Of a stretch of DNA of 64,000 nucleotides, positions 58,680 through 64,000 are shown piece by piece. The DNA lies in contig JALPQD010000138.1 of NCBI GenBank assembly GCA_023101885.1, positions 1,232,542-1,296,541 on the forward strand. The letters are read 5' to 3'. Position 1 is the stretch's first letter. Each line of letters begins with the position of its first letter. The position numbers and the translations under genes are program-made. The DNA comes from Typhlomys cinereus (lineage: Eukaryota; Chordata; Mammalia; Rodentia; Platacanthomyidae). The notes beneath the pieces are model-generated. The model was given only the letters and a program-made list of their open reading frames with translations, ran no database searches and had not been told where the DNA came from.

Positions 58680-60330
58680 GAAAATGGAGAAAAAAATGTA
58701 AGCTAATTTCTACTCAATGGGGGACAAAGCCAAATACTGGCAAGAGGCTGATCTAACAGTGTACCCCAACTTTAATTCCAGCTTTTCCCAATACTGTTTT
58801 CAACTATCTGATAATCAAACTGGTGCCTGGCCCAAGCCAGGCCAGTTTACTCTTCAAGATTAAGAAAGATACAAAGCAACCAAGGTACAACACTCCTGGT
58901 TCTGAAGCTGCTTAGGAATAGCAGGTAAACATGAGTATCCTGGAGTCAACACAAAGCAGAGAAAGGTAAAGAGAGCAGACCAGCAACGTGCTGTGTGCGC
59001 GCTCAGATCTGGGATAAGGTCCACTTGGAACCAGAGGAGAACCAGGGAGCTTCTGGTGGGAGGATGGCAAGAGGCGAAGTATGGTGAAGATGATTCTGTA
59101 TAGAGAATTGCCTTAGAAAGGCAACGAAGCAAGAAAGTGCAGAGAACAGTGGGCACGTCGAAGGAATAGAAAGTGGCCATCTAGGCTGGACCGGGGATTC
59201 AGGGATTAGGGAAAGATTGTTTGAATAGCATGCGGAAACTGGGTCACCCAGGGTGTCTCTCTGCCGACACAAAAAGACCTGGGTTGCAGTGGGCAGGCTG
59301 GAGAGAATTGCCAAGGATTTCAGAGGGAGAGGTTAACCACATGCAGGATGGGCACAGAGCCAAGAGCCTTGGCTGAGGGTCAGGAAGCCAGAGCTGTTGG
59401 GGGTGAGCCTGTCCTCCAGGACTAGGTTTCGGAATAGTTTCTTCTCTTGGAGGATGCCTGGCCCAGACAAGCTCGAAAACTCCCCCGCTGGAAGGAAAAT
59501 CTGAGTTCTGGAGGAGAGTCATGCTGTAAAGAGATGTGCCCTGCATTTGTACAGCCAGAAACTGGAAGGCTGAGGTCTCGGAACAACCCGCAGCAACATG
59601 ACGGGGATGTGTGAAATGAGTCTGAGGGTGTGTTGGAAGCGGAAATGGAGCAGCATAGAAACAAACACACAAAGTGCGGAAGTGGGGGAAAGAAAACAAA
59701 TTCTCCGATTTGATGTATGGACAGAACAGAAAAGAAGCAGGAATATAACTACAGGGTTTGGAATCTGGATGCAGGAGAGAAAAACCACCCTTTGCAATCC
59801 AACTTAGATCCAGAGTCACTTAGAAATATACCCTCTCCAGATGTCAGCTACTGAGCTGGGCAAATGTCCCAGAGTTGGTGAAGATGGGGGTCCTCGGGGT
59901 CTCCCTGCCACTGTAAGTGTGATGTTGTTATTGGTTTACATTTTGACTTTGTTATTTTATTACTGCTTGGGCAATTTAGCCTAGGACAATTATAAGTCGA
60001 TTATAAAAATAGGAGTAAAAACATGAGAAATCACAAATTCGACCCTCTTGGTTCTCCCCATGCGTCAATCAGAGCAATTCATGCAATTCTCTTGACTTTC
60101 AATGGTTCATCTTTAAAACTAGCTGATATTTCCTCCACAAGTTGAGATGAAGACTGAAGAAACTGCCATTTATGGGAACACTTGTGAAACATAAAATGCT
60201 CTGTAGGTGCCATTGGGAGTCCCTGGGCATTGGTGTGTCCCAGAGAAGACACAGAAGACAGGCCAAAGAAATGATTCCACCTACATCTGGCTTACTAGAG
60301 GGGTTCCAGGGGTTGCTTATAGGAGTATGA
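58680..60330. other. Non-repeat DNA
   Basis: A 191-codon minus-strand open frame at 59244-59819 overlaps other open frames and has no recognised domain. A small ORF at 59841-59984 is listed separately. Confidence 0.4.
59841..59984 (+). CDS. Small ORF, 47 codons, possible membrane microprotein
   Basis: The ORF starts with ATG directly after a splice-acceptor-like word (ccctctccag) and ends TAG. The first 24 residues are polar (MSATELGKCPRV...), and the rest form one hydrophobic stretch (VSVMLLLVYILTLLFYYC) long enough to cross a membrane. A donor-like ACT|GTAAGT inside it at 59913 would instead end an exon before the hydrophobic part. The start context is weak, with C at -3. T-rich DNA readily encodes hydrophobic runs by chance. 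No known microprotein was recognised, so this is speculative. Confidence 0.1.
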   Translation: MSATELGKCPRVGEDGGPRGLPATVSVMLLLVYILTLLFYYCLGNLA

Positions 60331-60334
60331 CAAA

Positions 60335-60460
60335 GGCTTAATTATAAGAGCACGTAGACCAGGATAGCTTTGAACTCTTTTTGTAGTTGACTAAATGACC
60401 TCATCTACCCATTCCATTTCCTAAGTGCTGGAATTATAGCCTGTGCCACATCTGACTACA
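60335..60460 (-). mobile_element. B1 SINE, diverged
   Basis: Reversed B1 words: gtagaccaggatagctttgaactc, ttcctaagtgctggaattatagcctgtgccacatctgac (60417). Confidence 0.75.
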
Positions 60461-60461
60461 T

Positions 60462-61740
60462 AAAAATCAATAGAAAAGTCTTTGAAAAGAACAATGCATG
60501 CATTTATACCCTAAAAGGTTAAGCATAGTAGCTGTCTTCTTGATGTCTTGGTGTCATGCTCTAAATATTTCTCTCTCTCTCTCTCTGAATGAAAAGATGG
60601 TGCCTCAAGAAGTGTTGAGGGATGCAGGGTGGCTTGTCCACTCTTAGACCTTAGCCCTTGGTACCATTATAGTCAGTGATTCTTCTGTCTGTCTTCCCCA
60701 TCATGTGTTTGCTTCGTGTCAGGATAATATATGCCTTATGACAGATCATCACATAAACTCAAAAGAACTAAGGGTTGCAAGACAAATGTATATATTAGCA
60801 TATAAATGCATATACATATATATTTCAAATGTATCAAATCAGGAACCACTGTTTGCACAAATTATACCCAAGTGAGCCCCCATTGAAAGACTGAGGGCAT
60901 TTGCATATATCTCCTACAAGTAAAGAAGTGAAGCGCATACATTGTGTGATGACTATTTCTCTCTGTGCTTAGATGACTTTATTGTGTCTCAGTCTGTGGT
61001 GTTATCGTGACCCTACAGACTCTAATGATGTATTGAAAGTCTGACATCTACCCAGGTAAATAAGTGTAGTATTAAGTCTTGCCTTCTTGACTACGAAAAT
61101 GAAGTAGCATTTTGATTCAAGGCATTCTTAACAAAAAAATCCAGACTATTTTCTTAAAATTACAGTTGTTTCCAGAGATTAGAACTTGTTCTTCCATCTG
61201 AATTTCCAATCAGAATGACATCACTCTGGCTTACATCACATGGGTTCTGGCTTTAGCTGGTCATGTTGATGCTTTTCAATAATGAATTCCTGATTTAACA
61301 TTTATAAACCACAAGCTATTCATGAACCCTTGAAAAGCTGCTGACAACCAAGGAAAGGGAATCAAAACAATGTTTTATCTTCATCCTCTGGCCCATCCTA
61401 CACCATGAGATGATAACAAATTAGAGATGTTGCTCGATCATAGGTCTCCTAGGTCCACATCACTAAAAAGGAAACTAGCAAAAAGAAAAATATATATATA
61501 ACCACAAAACCTCCTAAGTGATTCACATGCACCAGTAAACTACCCTGCTTCTGGAATATGGCTGGATGTGTCATTCCTACAATATGGTAGAAGGGACTTC
61601 CTTTCTTAATAAAAAGGAAAGTATCTTGTAAGCCCCAGGATGCCCCCCAACTCATCCTTTAGCATGTTTATGTCTTGGATGCTCTAAACTGTAGTACCTT
61701 AGGATTTTGATGGTTTTGCAGAGAAAAAATGGGGGGGGGA
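60462..61740. other. Non-repeat AT-rich DNA
   Basis: A short CT run near 60569 and a TA run near 61489. No gene or interspersed repeat recognised. Confidence 0.4.
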
Positions 61741-61741
61741 G

Positions 61742-61862
61742 GTTTGCTCTTGTTTTTTTTTTTTTTTTTTTTTTTGATGTTGTTGTTTTGGTTTTAGGGC
61801 TCAAATCTCAGTCCTCATTCATGCTCAACACCCTTTATCATTGAACTACATTCCCTAGGCTT
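61742..61862 (-). mobile_element. ID-type SINE
   Basis: Poly(T) of about 24 bases, then a reversed ID-like tRNA body (caaatctcagtcctcattcatgctcaac, cattgaactacattcccta). Confidence 0.7.
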
Positions 61863-62032
61863 ACTTTTCAATTTAAGTGCCAAATTCAAAGCCCCTCAAG
61901 GACAGGTAAAAATAAAGGAAAAAAAATCTCTTATGTCTGGAGGTCAAATCCCCAAGAGAAGAGCTTCTGCCATCATCCAATAGTCACATGGCAATCCCTG
62001 CATGCAGGTGGACAGGAAGCAAAGAGAAACTC

Positions 62033-62128
62033 TGGATGGGGTTATAGCTCTCAATGGCGGCCTGTCTGCCCAACATGCAGGAGTCACTAGATTCAGTCTT
62101 CAGCACCAGTTAAAGAAAAAGAAAAGAA
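62033..62128 (+). mobile_element. ID-type SINE
   Basis: tRNA-like body (ctggatggggttatagctctc, cccaacatgcaggagtcactagattcagtcttcagcac, 62087) and an A-rich tail. Confidence 0.7.
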
Positions 62129-62521
62129 ACTGCCCCCCAGGACATAAGTGAGTTAAGCGCCAGCCTAATTACCACCACTGGACCTGAAGTTAATTTTCCT
62201 CTTCTGTCAACAGCACACAAAAGAAGACAGTTCGTCAATCATGTAAATGAGCATAACCCCCAAGCCCAGGCCTGAAAGAAACCAGGTCAAATCCAAAAGA
62301 AATAGGAATAAATTGCAAGTCAGACCTTGAATAGAAAATTGCAAGTCTCAGCGGGTCCCTCCGCACCCCTCATACCTCTTACAGGTGCCAGTGATGGTAG
62401 CAAACAAAATGCGTCTGAAGCAATGGTCAGCGTTAGAACCGCAGCATGAGTCTATCCACTCAGCGGACTTTGTAACTACTGCTACGATGCTTGTGTGGTT
62501 GGTTTCTTCCAGTTATTTCTT

Positions 62522-62749
62522 TTTTTTATTAAAAATTTAATTATACATTTTAAAATTTTTTTACCAGTTCCCTCCCTCCCCCCTCCTCCCCCTCCCCTTC
62601 CCCCAGTGCCTCCCCCCCAATTCCCAGAGAGTCCTTTATTGTGTACGCCTAACTCTCCACTGGGTCCTCCTCTCCGATGACATATAAGGACCCAGTGGCA
62701 TTTCCATAAGCCCTTTCTCTTGTTCCCCTTAAGCATAAGATCACTACTG
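62522..62749 (-). mobile_element. 5'-truncated LINE (L1 3' end), second copy
   Basis: About 228 bases of the same 3' end as the copy at 15574, with the same polypurine tract and AT-rich terminus. A perfect 12-base target-site duplication CAGTTATTTCTT lies at 62510-62521 and 62750-62761. Over the shared stretch it differs from the first copy by about two substitutions (GTGTAC for GTATAC; CCACTGGG for CCATTGGG) and one base in a T run. That points to a recently active source family. Confidence 0.8.
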
Positions 62750-63111
62750 CAGTTATTTCTTGGGTGTCCACCAGGAGTGCTTGTTGCAATGCTTGTGAAC
62801 ACAGTGGATGGTCAATAAAATACACATTCACTAATTAAGGCCAGCAAGGGAACGGAGTGCCTTTTATATTACAGAAATTTGAAAATCACACAAAGAATGC
62901 AGGGCATGTTGCCCAGCTGTATTTTAGAGACAGGTTGAACTCAAGCCCATTTCTCCTTCTTTGTCAGTTAGAGACTGGAGGACCAGGAGAGGGTGACAAG
63001 GAGGGGGTCAGAGTATGGATTTACTCATGATGGCAAACAGGGCTTCCCAAACAGACCATGTACCATATCACTTTAACCTCGTGACCACAGTAGCATCTTA
63101 AGTAATTGACA

Positions 63112-63297
63112 TTAAAAGTAATTTATTGTTACATGTATTTATTTATCTTAGGGGAGAACATGTATATGGAAGTCAGAGGAAAACTTGGAAGAGTCAGTTC
63201 CTTCCTTCTGCTGTGTAGGTGGCTGGGATCGAACTTAGATCATCAAGCTCAAGAGCAAACACCTTTATCCACTGAGCCATCTCATCAGCCTTTAATG
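63112..63297 (-). mobile_element. B2/B3-type SINE
   Basis: Reversed tail, 'gtcagaggaaaacttgg', 'gagtcagttccttccttctgc', 'gggatcgaacttagatcatc' and head ending 'ccactgagccatctcatcagcc'. Confidence 0.8.
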
Positions 63298-64000
63298 AAC
63301 ACTTTATAAATTAAAAACATTAAAAGGTTGATATGAAAAAGCAATGGTCTCTCCGAGAACACGCTTCATCACAATGTGCAGAGACACTGGGAAACGGAGC
63401 CCCATTAAGGATAACCCCAGAAAACAGATTAGGGATATAGTCATATGGCTTGCTAAGTCTGAACTCATAGAAGCTTTTCAAATCTCTAGAGGATAGCCAC
63501 TGTTCTTTTCTCTAGGGGAATGCATGCCTCCTCCTATACTGAAGGCAAGACTGAGGTCAGGAGAATATCAATGTAGAATTGAAATCAAACCTGAAAAACT
63601 CCTAAATGTCTGACTGTCCTCACTCGGTCTTTGTCTATGTTCGCCCCCAACCTCCTTCCCCACCTGCATATCTGCTGCTAACAATTCACTACTGCCCCCG
63701 TGATTGCTGCCAGGTAGACAAGGACAATGGACACCCCTACCCTCACCACTACCAGAGCTGCCATGGTCCGGCCACAGCTGCAGGGAACCGCCTAGAGCAG
63801 AACCCTGCCCAGTTCCACCTGTATTCCGCAGCCCTGAGCATGCACGGGGAACAGACGACTGGCTCACCCCAGGGCTGCCATTACTGGTCCTAATTCTGAA
63901 GCCAGGAGTCACGATGTGTCAGAATTCCAGGGAGATGGTTGAAGAAAAATGTTCACATCCGATCCCTCACACATACAGATGACTGTGTGTGCACCGATCA
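63298..64000. other. Non-repeat DNA
   Basis: Overlapping open frames of about 90-114 codons lie at 63568-63982 on both strands with a GC-richer composition. None is recognised. Confidence 0.4.

Noticed and set aside
59244..59819. 191-codon minus-strand open frame
   Set aside because: Overlaps other open frames, no motif; local scarcity of stop codons explains it better.
1..64000. CRISPR arrays, prokaryotic operons, tRNA or rRNA genes, U6/7SK/Y RNA copies
   Set aside because: No spaced direct repeats, no bacterial-type gene density, and none of the conserved RNA gene words were seen. tRNA-like sequences here all belong to SINE heads.

Overview
The window looks like ordinary intergenic or deep-intronic DNA from a rodent nuclear genome. 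No complete gene, tRNA, rRNA, CRISPR array, operon or prokaryotic signal was found. It is AT-rich, full of stop codons in all frames, and crowded with SINEs, microsatellites and a few older repeats. B1 (7SL-derived), B4, ID and B2/B3-type SINEs together point to a myomorph rodent. The commonest young SINE here is a B2-superfamily element: a tRNA-like head, a lineage-specific body and a (CA)n/(TAAA)n tail. It differs from mouse or rat B2 and resembles what is described as the DIP element of dipodoid rodents (jerboas and relatives). That species assignment is an inference and is not proven here.

Layout. 1-5.3 kb: B4, long non-repeat DNA, one candidate minus-strand exon (3104-3220), a MIR. 5.3-17 kb: several DIP-like SINEs, B1/ID-B1/B4 copies, and a 777-bp 5'-truncated L1 3' end (15574-16350) with clear target-site duplications. 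17-26 kb: mostly unique AT-rich DNA, with an AACT-tailed SINE at 21.5 kb and a 240-bp polypyrimidine tract at 23.7 kb. 26-47 kb: a mosaic of ancient repeats (MaLR-type LTR pieces, L2/MIR, one unnamed medium-reiteration family) interrupted by B4, B3 and DIP-like SINEs. 47-56 kb: unique DNA, a TATC array, a poly(A)-only insertion, a 201-bp-period TG-rich higher-order repeat (52.6-53.2 kb) and a strong G-quadruplex run. 56-64 kb: a MER20 DNA transposon fossil, more SINEs, and a second L1 3' end almost identical to the first.

If a gene spans this region, the best hint is on the minus strand. The exon at 3104-3220 has good splice signals and enters and leaves in phase 1. A weaker phase-compatible candidate lies at 46393-46440. 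Neither peptide was recognised. Most other long open frames fall in simple repeats or are about the length expected by chance. The window records recent L1-driven retroposition well: many insertions keep target-site duplications, and two L1 copies differ at only about two positions over their shared 225 bp.
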